From Candidatus Cloacimonadota bacterium (GTDB taxonomy: Bacteria; Cloacimonadota; Cloacimonadia; Cloacimonadales; Cloacimonadaceae), in the NCBI GenBank assembly GCA_030154085.1, contig JASKKR010000016.1:1-45592 (forward strand): a DNA stretch of 45,592 nucleotides, read 5' to 3'. The notes under the pieces are model-generated. The model made no database searches. It had not been told where the DNA came from and saw nothing but the letters and a program-made list of their open reading frames with translations. A program made the position numbers and the translations under genes. Shown here one piece after another: positions 1 through 8,745 of this stretch. Position 1 is the first letter of the stretch; each line of letters begins with the position of its first letter.

Positions 1-11
1 TGCTTGGTCAT
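1..11 (-). CDS. Possible start of a reverse-strand gene leaving the window
   Basis: On the reverse strand an ATG lies at 11-9, and an AAGGAG ribosome binding site (18-23) sits six bases upstream, which is ideal spacing. Only three codons (Met-Thr-Lys) are inside the window, so the product cannot be named. The repeat array further upstream at 282-385 would fit a transposase gene near the end of its element. That link is inference from position only. Confidence 0.35.
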
Positions 12-281
12 CTTGATCTCCTTCTCGGTTACCCGACTGTTGATTAATGGGTCTACTGTACACCCCTCGCAACCGTAGTCAAGTCCTTTCCACTCAATAT
101 GATAAAGATTAGGCAAGAATCTTTACTAACAGAAATCAAACCAAATCTCAAATTAAATACAGACTACAGACCATACATAGTAATGCCTTCGATTTGTGGG
201 TATACCGCCCGGTGCTTCCCACGATATTTTTTATGCTATTAATAGGCAGATATGGGTCCCATGATCGTCGCTCGCTAAAGC

Positions 282-385
282 CGATTTGCAATTTTCGGTG
301 ATCGATTTGCAATTTTCGGTGATCTAAATGGGCAGAAAAGGGGGCTCAAAAAAACCACTTTCCCTCGATTTGCAATTTTCGGTGA
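282..385 (+). repeat. Array of three 20-21 bp direct repeats, likely transposon end sites
   Basis: The unit CGATTTGCAATTTTCGGTGA occurs at 282-301, 303-322 and 366-385. The first two start exactly 21 bp apart, two helical turns. The second copy continues into CTAAAT, and the 23 bases at 307-329 are identical to 40144-40166, inside the right end of the large transposon described below. Closely spaced direct repeats of this size are typical of transposase binding sites at IS21, Mu and Tn7 type ends. Spacers are absent or irregular, so this is not a CRISPR array. Confidence 0.7.
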
Positions 386-434
386 CTCTTTATAATAATT
401 TGAGAGATCTTCTCGCTAAAAAGATAAAAACAGA

Positions 435-463
435 TTGACAAAAAAACGCCCTTGAATTCTAAG
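435..463 (+). promoter_or_regulatory. Probable promoter of the tRNA gene
   Basis: A perfect -35 box TTGACA (435-440) is followed after 17 bases by a weak -10 candidate TTCTAA (458-463). The tRNA starts 24 bases further on. The -35 box is convincing; the -10 box is poor. Confidence 0.35.
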
Positions 464-486
464 GAAAGCACAATGATTAGTGATTG

Positions 487-562
487 GGGCCTATAGCTCA
501 GCTGGTAGAGCTTCCGGCTCATAACCGGATGGTTGGGGGTTCGAGTCCCTCTGGGCCCACCA
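487..562 (+). tRNA. tRNA with CAT anticodon (Met, or lysidine-modified Ile)
   Basis: A full cloverleaf can be folded. The acceptor stem is GGGCCTA (487-493) with TGGGCCC (552-558), with one G-T pair. The anticodon stem is TCCGG/CCGGA, the loop is CTCATAA and the anticodon CAT is at 520-522. The T loop is TTCGAGT, the discriminator is A559 and CCA is encoded at 560-562. From sequence alone, elongator Met and Ile2 (lysidine-modified CAT) cannot be separated. It does not look like initiator tRNA, because the acceptor begins with a G-C pair. Confidence 0.92.
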
Positions 563-616
563 CTTTTTTCTTTTCTTCTTTGCCGCGAGGTTTAACTTAT
601 CTGAGAAGGAATTATT

Positions 617-1564
617 ATGAAAAACATCCAGATAGCATTATTGCTCCTGATCATGAGTATTCCATTGGGAGCTACGAAATACGCGGGAGAGATCTTTAGC
701 TTTAGTCCTGGGGTAGTGAATCAAGCTATGGGTAATACCGGGCTTACTATGCAAGCGTCTTATGCTGCAGGATGGTGGAATCCAGCCCTTTTGGTTGGTG
801 ATAAACTCCGGGGAATTGAAGTTATGCGCAGCGATCATTTTGAGGGGCTGCTCACCGAGAATCAAGTTTCAATCAGATTATCAGACGGCACTGCCCTGAG
901 CATCAATCACCTCGCCATAGACAAGGTCAAGCTCACCAAACTTGAAAATGAAGACGAAGAATTGAGTAATGAAAATCGCCCCTATGTCTGGAAGACAGTT
1001 ACAAATCAAGATGTCATCTTATATGGGAGTTTTGCGCGTCCGTTAAACGAAACATTCTTTGTCGGGATATCCCCCAAGCTCGCCTACCGGGATCTTGCTG
1101 AACATAGTGGTTGGGGATTTGGGGCTGATCTTGGCGCCTATTACCAGCCAGGCAAGAACTTTGCCTTTGGATTGAATCTGCGAGATTTCTTCGGAACTCA
1201 AATCATCTGGGAAAACGGAGAGAATGAGATTGCTCTCCCAAATTTAGATTTGGAAGCAAGCTATGGCTTTTCTGCTCTCAAATATGAGATTCCTGTCAAC
1301 TTAGTGCTCCGTGCTCAAAACTTTTTTGAAGAACGTGGGGATGTCTCCAATCTCAGCAGTTCAGCCGTAAGCACAGAATTTCATGCTGGATTGATGGTAC
1401 AACCAATACCTGCATTGCGAGCTATGATGGGCTATGATGTTGATAGTTTTACTGCCGGATTGAGCGTGGGGATTCGGGATTTGGGCGTTAACTATGCTTT
1501 CAAGAGTAGTGCTCCCGATGGATTGGGCCACAGCCAGAAGATTTCATTGACATATTCATGGTAA
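617..1564 (+). CDS. PorV/PorQ-family outer-membrane beta-barrel protein
   Basis: The protein has 315 residues. It opens with a signal peptide (a short Lys-containing start, then a hydrophobic stretch, cleavage probably near residue 19). A region typical of the PorV/PorQ (UPF0164) family follows: FSPGVVNQAMGNTG, then GWWNPA near residues 50-57. The rest alternates polar and hydrophobic residues as beta-barrel strands do, and it ends in an aromatic residue (YSW), as outer-membrane barrels usually do. In Bacteroidota, PorV works with the type IX secretion system, shuttling cargo that carries a C-terminal sorting domain; such a cargo protein is encoded at 42941. The start has an AGAAGGA ribosome binding site at 604-610. 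The stop overlaps the next gene by 7 bases, so the two are probably translated together. Its exact partner role is not shown. Confidence 0.75.
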   Translation: MKNIQIALLLLIMSIPLGATKYAGEIFSFSPGVVNQAMGNTGLTMQASYAAGWWNPALLVGDKLRGIEVMRSDHFEGLLTENQVSIRLSDGTALSINHLAIDKVKLTKLENEDEELSNENRPYVWKTVTNQDVILYGSFARPLNETFFVGISPKLAYRDLAEHSGWGFGADLGAYYQPGKNFAFGLNLRDFFGTQIIWENGENEIALPNLDLEASYGFSALKYEIPVNLVLRAQNFFEERGDVSNLSSSAVSTEFHAGLMVQPIPALRAMMGYDVDSFTAGLSVGIRDLGVNYAFKSSAPDGLGHSQKISLTYSW

Positions 1565-2715
1565 AGAAGGTAGCTCTTTTGGGAGCAACCGGATCTATCG
1601 GTAGCTCCTTCTTTTCTGTATTTCAGGAACATAGAGATAAACTATCGATAAGATTTGCTACTGCACATAGCAATGTTGACAGCATGTTGGAGCTTGCCCG
1701 CAGTTTTGACATTCCATGTCTTGTTATCACCGGTATAGATAATCTTGCGCGGATTTCCCACATTAGACAGGCGAATCCTCAACTCTCAATCTATTTTGGC
1801 GAAAGTGAGATGCTGCGCCTTTTATCCGAAGAAGATTATGACCTTGCTCTTAATGCAATCAGCGGATCTGCAGGGATCAGAGCCACTTTTGCCATTATCC
1901 AACGGGGAAAGACCCTTGCTCTGGCAAATAAGGAGTCCCTTGTCATGGGTGGTCACCTGGTGAAAAAACTGGCAGCTCCTGATCAGATTGTCCCGGTGGA
2001 TAGTGAACATTCTGCCATATTTCAGGCTCTGGGAAGACATCCCCATAATGAGCTCAAGAAACTTATCATTACTGCTTCCGGGGGTGCTTTTAGGGATACT
2101 CCTTTGGAAGATTTTCCCAAGATAACTCCTCAAATGGCGTTAAAACATCCCAATTGGGACATGGGAGCCAAAGTTACGCTGGATAGCGCTACAATGTTTA
2201 ATAAAGCTTTGGAAGTGATGGAAGCACATTGGCTATTTGATATGCCCTATGAACAGATCGAAGCAGTGATTCATCCTCAATCAGTGATTCATTCTATGGT
2301 GGAATTTATAGATGGTTCGATCTTGGGGCAAATGAGTCATCCAGACATGAGATTGCCTATTCTCTATGCTCTCAGCTATCCTGAGCGCTGGGAATCAAAT
2401 CTTGTCCACACAGATGTTTTAGACCTTGCTCAGCTAAGTTTTGCACCCGTGGATCCCAAGCGCTATCCTTTGTTTTTTCTTGGCTTGGATGTTGCTAAAA
2501 CAGGAGGAATCCTTCCCACTGTCATGAATGCCGCTATTGAAGCAGCAACTAAGCTCTTCCTTAATAATATTGTTAAGTTTACAGATATCCCTCCTGTAGT
2601 GGAAGAGACTATCCAATCTTCCAATTTCATAGCAGAACCCACACTGGAAGAGATCATCCACACAAACCATTACGTTTACCACAGTGTGCTCAATAAATAC
2701 AATTTCCAGGAGTAG
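1558..2715 (+). CDS. dxr: 1-deoxy-D-xylulose 5-phosphate reductoisomerase
   Basis: This enzyme converts DXP to 2-C-methylerythritol 4-phosphate with NADPH, the first committed step of the MEP isoprenoid pathway. Its 385 residues are the usual length. The NADPH-binding start GATGSIGSSFF, the ALANKESLVMGG segment, the metal and substrate loop VDSEHSAIFQ, TASGGAF, the HPNWDMGAKVTLDSATMFNK block and IHPQSVIHSMVEF are all present in the expected order. The gene overlaps the preceding one by 7 bases and is followed after 2 bases by an aminopeptidase gene, so it sits in a compact forward operon. Nothing in the sequence suggests a defect. Confidence 0.96.
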   Translation: MVKKVALLGATGSIGSSFFSVFQEHRDKLSIRFATAHSNVDSMLELARSFDIPCLVITGIDNLARISHIRQANPQLSIYFGESEMLRLLSEEDYDLALNAISGSAGIRATFAIIQRGKTLALANKESLVMGGHLVKKLAAPDQIVPVDSEHSAIFQALGRHPHNELKKLIITASGGAFRDTPLEDFPKITPQMALKHPNWDMGAKVTLDSATMFNKALEVMEAHWLFDMPYEQIEAVIHPQSVIHSMVEFIDGSILGQMSHPDMRLPILYALSYPERWESNLVHTDVLDLAQLSFAPVDPKRYPLFFLGLDVAKTGGILPTVMNAAIEAATKLFLNNIVKFTDIPPVVEETIQSSNFIAEPTLEEIIHTNHYVYHSVLNKYNFQE

Positions 2716-2717
2716 AA

Positions 2718-3743
2718 ATGGAATATACAGATTACGCTATCAAGCAGATCATCACCCTATGCAAGATCCCCAGTCCCTCAGGATTTACCCAGAAAGTCAC
2801 GGCTTATCTCGAAAAAGAATTGAAGTCTTTGGGGTTTGAAGTAGAATTTTCCCGTAAGGGATCAGTGCTTGCTACTCTTGGTGGAGAGGGCGATCCACTG
2901 GTCTTGGCAGCGCATGTGGATACCCTAGGAGCTATGGTGAGATCTATTAAGTCAAATGGTCGCATCCGCTTCACCAAGATCGGCGGTTATCCTGAGAACA
3001 ACATTGAAAATGAAAACGTGATTATCTATACTCGAGAGGGCAAAGAATATACTGGGACTGTCTACATAAACGGTCCTGCTGTACATGTATACCGGGATTC
3101 CGGTAATGCTAAGCGTGATGACGAGCACATGGAGATTATCATCGATGAAATCACAAAGAGCAAAGAAGAGACCATCAAGCTTGGGATTTCCGCAGGAGAC
3201 TTTATTACTCTTGATCCGCGCACAACCTATACGCCTTCCGGTTTTCTCAAGACCAGGCATTTGGATGACAAAGCAAGCGCCGGTATACTGTTAGCATTAG
3301 CAAAGGCAATCTCGGAAAAGAAGCTTAAGTTGGGACGCAAAGTAAGCATCTTATTCACTACTTATGAAGAAGTTGGGCATGGTGCTGCTTCGGGGTTTCC
3401 AACAGATACTGCGGAGATGATCTCGGTGGATATGGGCGCTGTGGGTGAAGATCTATGCACGGACGAATATTGTGTTTCGATCTGTGCTAAAGACAGCGGT
3501 GGACCCTATGATTGGGATGTGACGGATAAGCTCATTCGCCTTGCCAAAGAACACAAACTACAGTATGCTGTCGATATATATCCCTATTATGGTTCAGATG
3601 TAGAAGGCGCCTTGCGAGCTGGTCATGACATCAAACATGGACTCATTGGTCCGGGGGTCTTTGCTTCCCACGGCTATGAACGTACTCATAAGCAGGCAAT
3701 TGAAAATACCCTAATGTTGCTTTGGGAATATCTGCAATCCTGA
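2718..3743 (+). CDS. M42-family metallo-aminopeptidase (glutamyl aminopeptidase/endoglucanase M type)
   Basis: This is a cytosolic di-metal peptidase of 341 residues, the usual M42 length. The visible metal and catalytic motifs are AAHVDTLGAMV (first ligand), LDDKASAG (bridging Asp), YEEVGHGA (catalytic Glu-Glu), SVDMGA, and HGYERTH near the end (last His ligand). M42 enzymes form tetrahedral dodecamers that trim N-terminal residues from peptides, which would fit an amino-acid-fermenting lifestyle (inference). The ribosome binding site CAGGAG overlaps the end of dxr. A bidirectional hairpin at 3867-3898 probably ends the operon. Confidence 0.93.
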   Translation: MEYTDYAIKQIITLCKIPSPSGFTQKVTAYLEKELKSLGFEVEFSRKGSVLATLGGEGDPLVLAAHVDTLGAMVRSIKSNGRIRFTKIGGYPENNIENENVIIYTREGKEYTGTVYINGPAVHVYRDSGNAKRDDEHMEIIIDEITKSKEETIKLGISAGDFITLDPRTTYTPSGFLKTRHLDDKASAGILLALAKAISEKKLKLGRKVSILFTTYEEVGHGAASGFPTDTAEMISVDMGAVGEDLCTDEYCVSICAKDSGGPYDWDVTDKLIRLAKEHKLQYAVDIYPYYGSDVEGALRAGHDIKHGLIGPGVFASHGYERTHKQAIENTLMLLWEYLQS

Positions 3744-3866
3744 AAAGCAGCACTCTTGAATTCATCACTTTGTCTAATGTGAGAAGACCATTACAGACGT
3801 TATAGTTCCCGATGGTTAATTATAATTGTCTGAAAAGTTCAGCAATATTCTTGATTTAGAACACAA

Positions 3867-3898
3867 AAAAGGGATGCCAAATATTCGGCATCCCTTTT
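3867..3898. terminator. Bidirectional intrinsic terminator between M42 peptidase and nifJ
   Basis: A 12-bp perfect stem AAAAGGGATGCC (3867-3878) pairs with GGCATCCCTTTT (3887-3898) around an 8-base loop. On the reverse strand the stem runs into six T residues, so it serves nifJ. On the forward strand the T run is four bases, so it may also serve the peptidase operon. Confidence 0.85.
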
Positions 3899-3917
3899 CG
3901 GTATATGGTGACGAGTA

Positions 3918-6900
3918 TTATTGTTCGCTTAGCTTCTTATATTGTTCGTAGCGTTCTTTGAAGAAGATCTCGGAGCGAGAAGCAAATTCTTTTGCGCGTT
4001 CCGGGAAGATTCTATGCAAGCGGCTATAGCGATTCTCGGTTTTGATGAAATCATGCACACTGATGGTAGGTGCTTTGCTGTCTAGCGTAAGTGGGTTTTT
4101 GCCTTCAAGGCTTTTGCGTGGGTCGTAACGATAGAGCAGCCAATATCCAGCATCCACCGCTGCTTTTTCATGCTTTTGACTCATACTCATATCGATACCG
4201 TGGTTGATACAGGGTGAGTATGCGATGACGATGGCAGGTCCTGGATATTCTTCAGCTTCTCTGATGGCTTTCAGGGCTTGATTTTTATTTGCTCCCATGG
4301 CGATGGATGCCACATAGACATAGCCATAATTCATAAGCATCATTCCGAGGTCTTTCTTGTTTGTAGCCTTACCTGCTTCAGCAAAGCGGGCGATAGAACC
4401 CATCGGGGTGGATTTTGAGGCTTGTCCGCCTGTGTTCGAATACACTTCAGTATCCAAGACCAAGATCTTGATCTTCTGATTTGATGCCATCACGTGGTCT
4501 AATCCACCATAACCGATGTCATATGCCCATCCGTCTCCACCGATAGACCAGATGGATTTATCGACCAGGTAGTCTTTAAGTTCGTCTACTTTGCGGAGCA
4601 ATTTGCCACAACCTTCGCAAGCATTTTCCAGAGCTTTGGGTAGCATTTCTTTTATCTTTGCAGCGTTGTTTTGGGCTGCTCGATCCACATCTTCAAAGTG
4701 TTCCACGTTGTAGCGGATAGCATCTTTGAGTTCGGCATCAATCTCTTTTTCCAAGAGGGCTTCCAAGGCGAGTTTGAGCTGTTTACGATGAGAATTTACA
4801 GCCAGACGCATACCAAAACCATATTCAGCATTGTCTTCAAAGAGGCTATTTGCCCATGCCGGTCCATTTCCATTCTTATTCTTGGTATATGGGATAGTGG
4901 GGAAGGTACCACCGTAGATTGAAGAACATCCAGTTGCGTTGGCGATGATCATGCGATCCCCATAGAGCTGGGTGAGCAGTTTTATATATGGAGTTTCACC
5001 ACAACCAGCGCATGCACCAGAAAACTCAAAGAGCGGCTGTTTAAACTGGCTGCCTTTGACTGTGCTTTCCTTATAGTTTGCCAATACATCTTCAGGTAGT
5101 TTATCAAAGAATTCGTAGTTGTCTTGTTCTCCAGCTTCTCGTTCGGTCTCGATCGGGCTCATCACCAGAGCTGCTTGGGGGCATTCATTAACACACACTT
5201 GACAGCTCTGACAGTCGTCGATATAGACCTGAAGCTTATATTGATATCCTTCTGCGCCTAAGGCTTTGAGAGTCTTGAAGCTCTTAGGAGCGTCTTTAAG
5301 ATCATCTTCAGTCATCAGTTTGGGACGGATAACTGCATGAGGGCAGACAAAGGAACATTGGTTACATTGGATACATTTATCCGGAAGCCATTTGGGTACT
5401 GCTGGAGCTACTCTGCGTTTTTCCAATTTGGCAGTTCCGCTTTCTACGTAGCCATCTCGGGGCATTTGCGAGACCTTAATTTTGTCGCCTTCTTCGCGCA
5501 TGATCGGTTCAATCACGTCTTTAACAAATCCAGTAGAGCCTTCCGGTACTAATTGTTTTCGCGGAGTGCAAAGCTCTGGAACAGTGGCTGGAACATCCAC
5601 TTGGACTAAGGCTTCGTTTACTTTATCCACCGCTTTGAGGTTCATCTGCACGACGTCATCACCCTTTTTGCCGTAAGTCTTACGAATAGAATCTTTGATC
5701 AAGTCTATGGCTTCATTGCGATCCAATACGCCAGAGATCAGGAAAAATGCTGTCTGCATCACGGTGTTTATTCTTCCGCCAAGACCAACTTCTTCGGCAA
5801 TTTTTAATCCATCGATGTTATAGAACTTGATCTTGCGATCGATGATGGTCTGCTGCATATCGCAGGTAAGGTGGAAAAAGGCTTCGTCGCGACTCCAATT
5901 TGAATTCAATAAGAAGACACCACCTTCTTTTATGCCGCCCAAAATGTTAAATCTACCGATAAAGGCTTGATTGTGGCAAGCCACAAAATCTTCATTGGTA
6001 ACCAGATACTGGCTGTGAATAGGTTTTTTACCGAAACGCAAGTGGCTGCGTGTGATGCCACCACTTTTTTTACTGTCATATTGGAAATAGCCCTGAACGT
6101 TCATGTCAGTATTGTCACCAATAATCTTGATGCTGTTTTTGTTCGCACCTACTGTCCCATCAGAACCTAATCCCCAGAATTTGCAGGAAATAGTGCCTTC
6201 GGGAACGGTCGATATTTCTTCGTCCAGAGGCAAGGAAAGGTTAGTCACGTCATCTTCGATGCCAACCGTGAATCCATGGAATCCATTCTTTTGTAGGTGT
6301 TTGTATACGGCTAAGACCATGGTGGGAGTAAATTCTTTGCTGGAAAGTCCATAACGTCCACCGATAACGCTGAGATCTTTGCCTTTAAGAGCTGCCACGA
6401 CATCTAAATAAAGAGGTTCGCCGTTGGAACCAGGCTCTTTAGTGCGATCTAAAACTGCAATGCGCTTTGTGCTCTTGGGTAGAGCTGCCAAGAAGTGCTC
6501 TTCACTGAAAGGACGATATACCCGCACTTTTACCAAGCCGAGCTTCATTCCACGCTCTTTGTTCAGATATTCGATAGTCTCTTGAATCGTCTCACAAGCA
6601 CTGCCCATGGCAACGATCACGTCTTCAGCATTGGGGTCGCCTACATAGTCAAAGATCTTATATTTGCGACCAAGCTTGGCACCTACTTCATCCATATACT
6701 TTTGGATAATGGCAGGTGCTTCATTGTAATACTTATTTACAGTCTCACGACCTTGGAAATAAACGTCTGGACCCTGCTGTCCTACTTTGACACGAGGTTT
6801 GTCCGGAGTCAAAGCGCGAGTGCGAAATTCTTCGACAAGCTTGAGATCAAGCATTTCGCCCATGGTCTCATAATCCACCACATCGATCTTCTGAAGTTCG

Positions 6901-7436
6901 TGAGAGGTCCTAAAACCATCAAAAAATACCAAGAAGGGAATCGAACTTTTCAGAGTCGATAATTGGCTGACGATGCCGAGATCCATTACTTCCTGGACAC
7001 TGTTGCAAGCGATGAGGGCAAATCCGGTATTGCGAGCACTCATTACATCGGAATGATCACCAAAAATAGAGAGTGACTGCGCTGCTAAAGAGCGTGCTGA
7101 CACATAAAATACGGTTGGCAGCATCTCTCCGGCGATCTTATGCATATTTGGCAACATAAGCATGAGTCCTTGCGAGGCTGTGAAAGTAGTGGTCAAAGCA
7201 CCTGCTGAGAGAGATCCATGCACTGCGCCAGCTGCTCCGGCTTCGGATTGCATCTCCACAACATCCACTGTGGTGCCAAATATATTCTTCTTGCCATCTG
7301 ATGCCCAAGCGTCAGCAAGCTCTCCCATCCCAGAGGAGGGAGTGATCGGGTAGATAGCTGCTACTTCGTTGAAAGCATAGGCTACATGAGCCGCTGCATT
7401 GTTACCATCCATGGTAGCTTTTGTTTGTTTAGCCAT
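3918..7436 (-). CDS. nifJ: Pyruvate:ferredoxin (flavodoxin) oxidoreductase, single-chain
   Basis: This enzyme oxidatively decarboxylates pyruvate to acetyl-CoA and CO2 and passes electrons to ferredoxin, a hallmark of anaerobic fermenters. The chain of about 1172 residues has all fused domains in order. They are an N-terminal thiamine/pyruvate domain with YPITPSS, a ferredoxin-like domain with two [4Fe-4S] motifs (CIQCNQCSFVC near 685, CQSCQVCVNEC near 740), the C-terminal thiamine diphosphate domain with CAGCGETPY and IGGDGWAYDIGYGG (near 964), and a third Cys pair ACEGCGKL. I chose the start at 7436 (MAKQTK) because AAGGAG stands eight bases before it. An upstream ATG at 7478 is in frame but has no such site. 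A near-perfect promoter lies at 7489-7517 and a strong terminator follows the gene. Confidence 0.97.
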   Translation of the reverse strand: MAKQTKATMDGNNAAAHVAYAFNEVAAIYPITPSSGMGELADAWASDGKKNIFGTTVDVVEMQSEAGAAGAVHGSLSAGALTTTFTASQGLMLMLPNMHKIAGEMLPTVFYVSARSLAAQSLSIFGDHSDVMSARNTGFALIACNSVQEVMDLGIVSQLSTLKSSIPFLVFFDGFRTSHELQKIDVVDYETMGEMLDLKLVEEFRTRALTPDKPRVKVGQQGPDVYFQGRETVNKYYNEAPAIIQKYMDEVGAKLGRKYKIFDYVGDPNAEDVIVAMGSACETIQETIEYLNKERGMKLGLVKVRVYRPFSEEHFLAALPKSTKRIAVLDRTKEPGSNGEPLYLDVVAALKGKDLSVIGGRYGLSSKEFTPTMVLAVYKHLQKNGFHGFTVGIEDDVTNLSLPLDEEISTVPEGTISCKFWGLGSDGTVGANKNSIKIIGDNTDMNVQGYFQYDSKKSGGITRSHLRFGKKPIHSQYLVTNEDFVACHNQAFIGRFNILGGIKEGGVFLLNSNWSRDEAFFHLTCDMQQTIIDRKIKFYNIDGLKIAEEVGLGGRINTVMQTAFFLISGVLDRNEAIDLIKDSIRKTYGKKGDDVVQMNLKAVDKVNEALVQVDVPATVPELCTPRKQLVPEGSTGFVKDVIEPIMREEGDKIKVSQMPRDGYVESGTAKLEKRRVAPAVPKWLPDKCIQCNQCSFVCPHAVIRPKLMTEDDLKDAPKSFKTLKALGAEGYQYKLQVYIDDCQSCQVCVNECPQAALVMSPIETEREAGEQDNYEFFDKLPEDVLANYKESTVKGSQFKQPLFEFSGACAGCGETPYIKLLTQLYGDRMIIANATGCSSIYGGTFPTIPYTKNKNGNGPAWANSLFEDNAEYGFGMRLAVNSHRKQLKLALEALLEKEIDAELKDAIRYNVEHFEDVDRAAQNNAAKIKEMLPKALENACEGCGKLLRKVDELKDYLVDKSIWSIGGDGWAYDIGYGGLDHVMASNQKIKILVLDTEVYSNTGGQASKSTPMGSIARFAEAGKATNKKDLGMMLMNYGYVYVASIAMGANKNQALKAIREAEEYPGPAIVIAYSPCINHGIDMSMSQKHEKAAVDAGYWLLYRYDPRKSLEGKNPLTLDSKAPTISVHDFIKTENRYSRLHRIFPERAKEFASRSEIFFKERYEQYKKLSEQ

Positions 7437-7488
7437 TGTGGTAAACTCCTTATATGGTTTTTTAAAATGCAAAATCATTTTTTATATC

Positions 7489-7517
7489 ATTATATTTTAT
7501 TTGGCATATTATGTCAA
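7489..7517 (-). promoter_or_regulatory. Consensus sigma70-type promoter of nifJ
   Basis: Read on the reverse strand, TTGACA (7517-7512) is followed after exactly 17 bases by TATAAT (7494-7489). Both boxes match the consensus perfectly. The start codon lies about 50 bases downstream, which leaves a short AT-rich leader. This suggests strong constitutive expression of pyruvate oxidoreductase. Confidence 0.88.
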
Positions 7518-7576
7518 TGAAAATCGGTCTAAACAGCCTCCATCCCATTTATATAAGGCATTTACTAACAAAACAA

Positions 7577-7604
7577 AAGAGAGCCGCAGCTAAGGGGCTC
7601 TCTT
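7577..7604 (-). terminator. Intrinsic terminator after the SDR gene
   Basis: A 9-bp stem AAGAGAGCC (7577-7585) pairs with GGCTCTCTT (7596-7604) around a 10-base loop. On the reverse strand the stem is followed by TTTTGTTTTG. It lies just downstream of the SDR gene that ends at 7664. Confidence 0.8.
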
Positions 7605-7663
7605 CGATTGTAAGCAACTACTATCATAAATGCAATAGGGAGTATTTGCATATGATTTCTTGA

Positions 7664-8413
7664 TTACGGGACTGTCCAGCCTCCATCAATCACTAGCTCT
7701 GCACCGGTCACATAGGAACTCTCGTCGCTTGCCAAATATAGAACACCATAAGCAACTTCTTCAGCCTTGCCCATGCGTCCTAAGGGGATGAGACTTAAAA
7801 TCTGCTTTGTTGCTTCTTCAGAAATTTCTCCAGAGACCATTCCGGTATCTATAGCTCCAGGAAAAATGGTGTTTACTCTGATCTTGTCTTTGATAAATTC
7901 CATTGCTGCAGTTTTGCTCAGGGTGCGTATAGCTCCTTTCGTAGCCTGATAAGCAGCGGAAGTTCCAGTGCCAATCATACCATAAACGCTACTGGTATTG
8001 ACGATCGCCCCTCCACCAGATTTACGCATTAATGGAACAATGTATTTCATCCCAAGCCAGACCCCAGTCTGATTGACTTCAATGATCTTATTCCAAAGCT
8101 GCATATCAGTAGCCTCTATTCCAGCGACATTCAATATCCCAGCATTGTTAATAAGTATGTCTACCTTGCCAAAATGCTTTTCTGCTTGCTTGGCAAGTTC
8201 CTGCCAGTCCTTTTCACTGGCAACGTTATGCACGATTGCCAGTACCTTGCTCCCCTGATCGGAAAGCTCCGCAGCAATACTCTTTAGACTGGGCTCATCA
8301 ATATCACATAGGATGAGGGAAGCTCCTTCTTTTGCAAATAGTCTTGCATCGGCTGCTCCCATGCCCTTGGCAGCCCCCGTGATGATTGCCACTTTGTCTT
8401 TTAATCTCAGCAT
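7664..8413 (-). CDS. Short-chain dehydrogenase/reductase (classical SDR, FabG-like)
   Basis: This is a 249-residue NAD(P)-dependent oxidoreductase. The Rossmann glycine motif TGAAKGMG is at residues 12-19, the structural NNAG at 89-92, the catalytic Ser at 141/142, and the YxxxK pair at Tyr155 and Lys159. An acidic Asp37 at the end of the second strand (LILCDID) usually means NAD preference. The ending ASDESSYVTGAELVIDGGW is typical of the FabG/glucose 1-dehydrogenase/hydroxysteroid dehydrogenase group. The substrate cannot be told from sequence. The ATG at 8413 has an AAGGAG ribosome binding site. The gene stands alone, facing away from the SdpR/SdpI pair, with its own terminator. Confidence 0.88.
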   Translation of the reverse strand: MLRLKDKVAIITGAAKGMGAADARLFAKEGASLILCDIDEPSLKSIAAELSDQGSKVLAIVHNVASEKDWQELAKQAEKHFGKVDILINNAGILNVAGIEATDMQLWNKIIEVNQTGVWLGMKYIVPLMRKSGGGAIVNTSSVYGMIGTGTSAAYQATKGAIRTLSKTAAMEFIKDKIRVNTIFPGAIDTGMVSGEISEEATKQILSLIPLGRMGKAEEVAYGVLYLASDESSYVTGAELVIDGGWTVP

Positions 8414-8745
8414 CTTCAGCTCCTTTAGATCGTCTATACAGGAAATTACCTATAAGATCTGTATGATATCTATAGAGAGTATAAATGATTCTTCGGGGAA
8501 GCCAAATATTTTATTGCGAAATTGCCGGTTTCGTCAACATGGGATTAAATTCACTCCAACCGATTTCGTTTATGCTTAGAAATTATACATAGCTGATGCC
8601 TTGTCCACTTACTTGCTCATCATGCCCTGGGCAAGTGGTTAGAGTTTGTAAGTGTGCTTGGGAATAATTGTGACCAAAACGTTTTGAATGAGAAAAAGCT
8701 TGACGCGAATCGGAGCGTCAGATACAATAGTTAAAAGTAGATATA
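8414..8745. other. Intergenic stretch without a recognisable gene
   Basis: About 330 bases separate the reverse SDR gene from the forward SdpR-like remnant. It is the divergent upstream region of both. I see the SDR ribosome binding site at the left edge but no convincing promoter pair, RNA gene or repeat. Confidence 0.5.

Larger units (their letters stand above)
1..486. other. Intergenic stretch with element-end repeats and tRNA promoter
   Basis: No complete gene is visible in these 486 bases. The left edge has a possible start of a reverse-strand gene, positions 282-385 hold three near-identical 20-21 bp direct repeats, and positions 435-463 hold a probable promoter for the tRNA. The arrangement (repeats upstream of a reverse-strand start with a strong ribosome binding site) suggests the upstream end of an IS21- or Mu-like insertion element that continues beyond the window. 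Confidence 0.5.

Noticed and set aside
282-385. Short CRISPR-like repeat array
   Set aside because: There are only three repeats, two of them directly adjacent and the third 43 bases away, with no regular spacers and no cas genes in the window.
484-699. 71-codon frame over the tRNA
   Set aside because: It overlaps the tRNA and the PorV-like gene in another frame and has no ribosome binding site.
6495-6962. 155-codon forward frame inside nifJ
   Set aside because: It is antisense to a well-supported conserved gene and has no ribosome binding site or family features.
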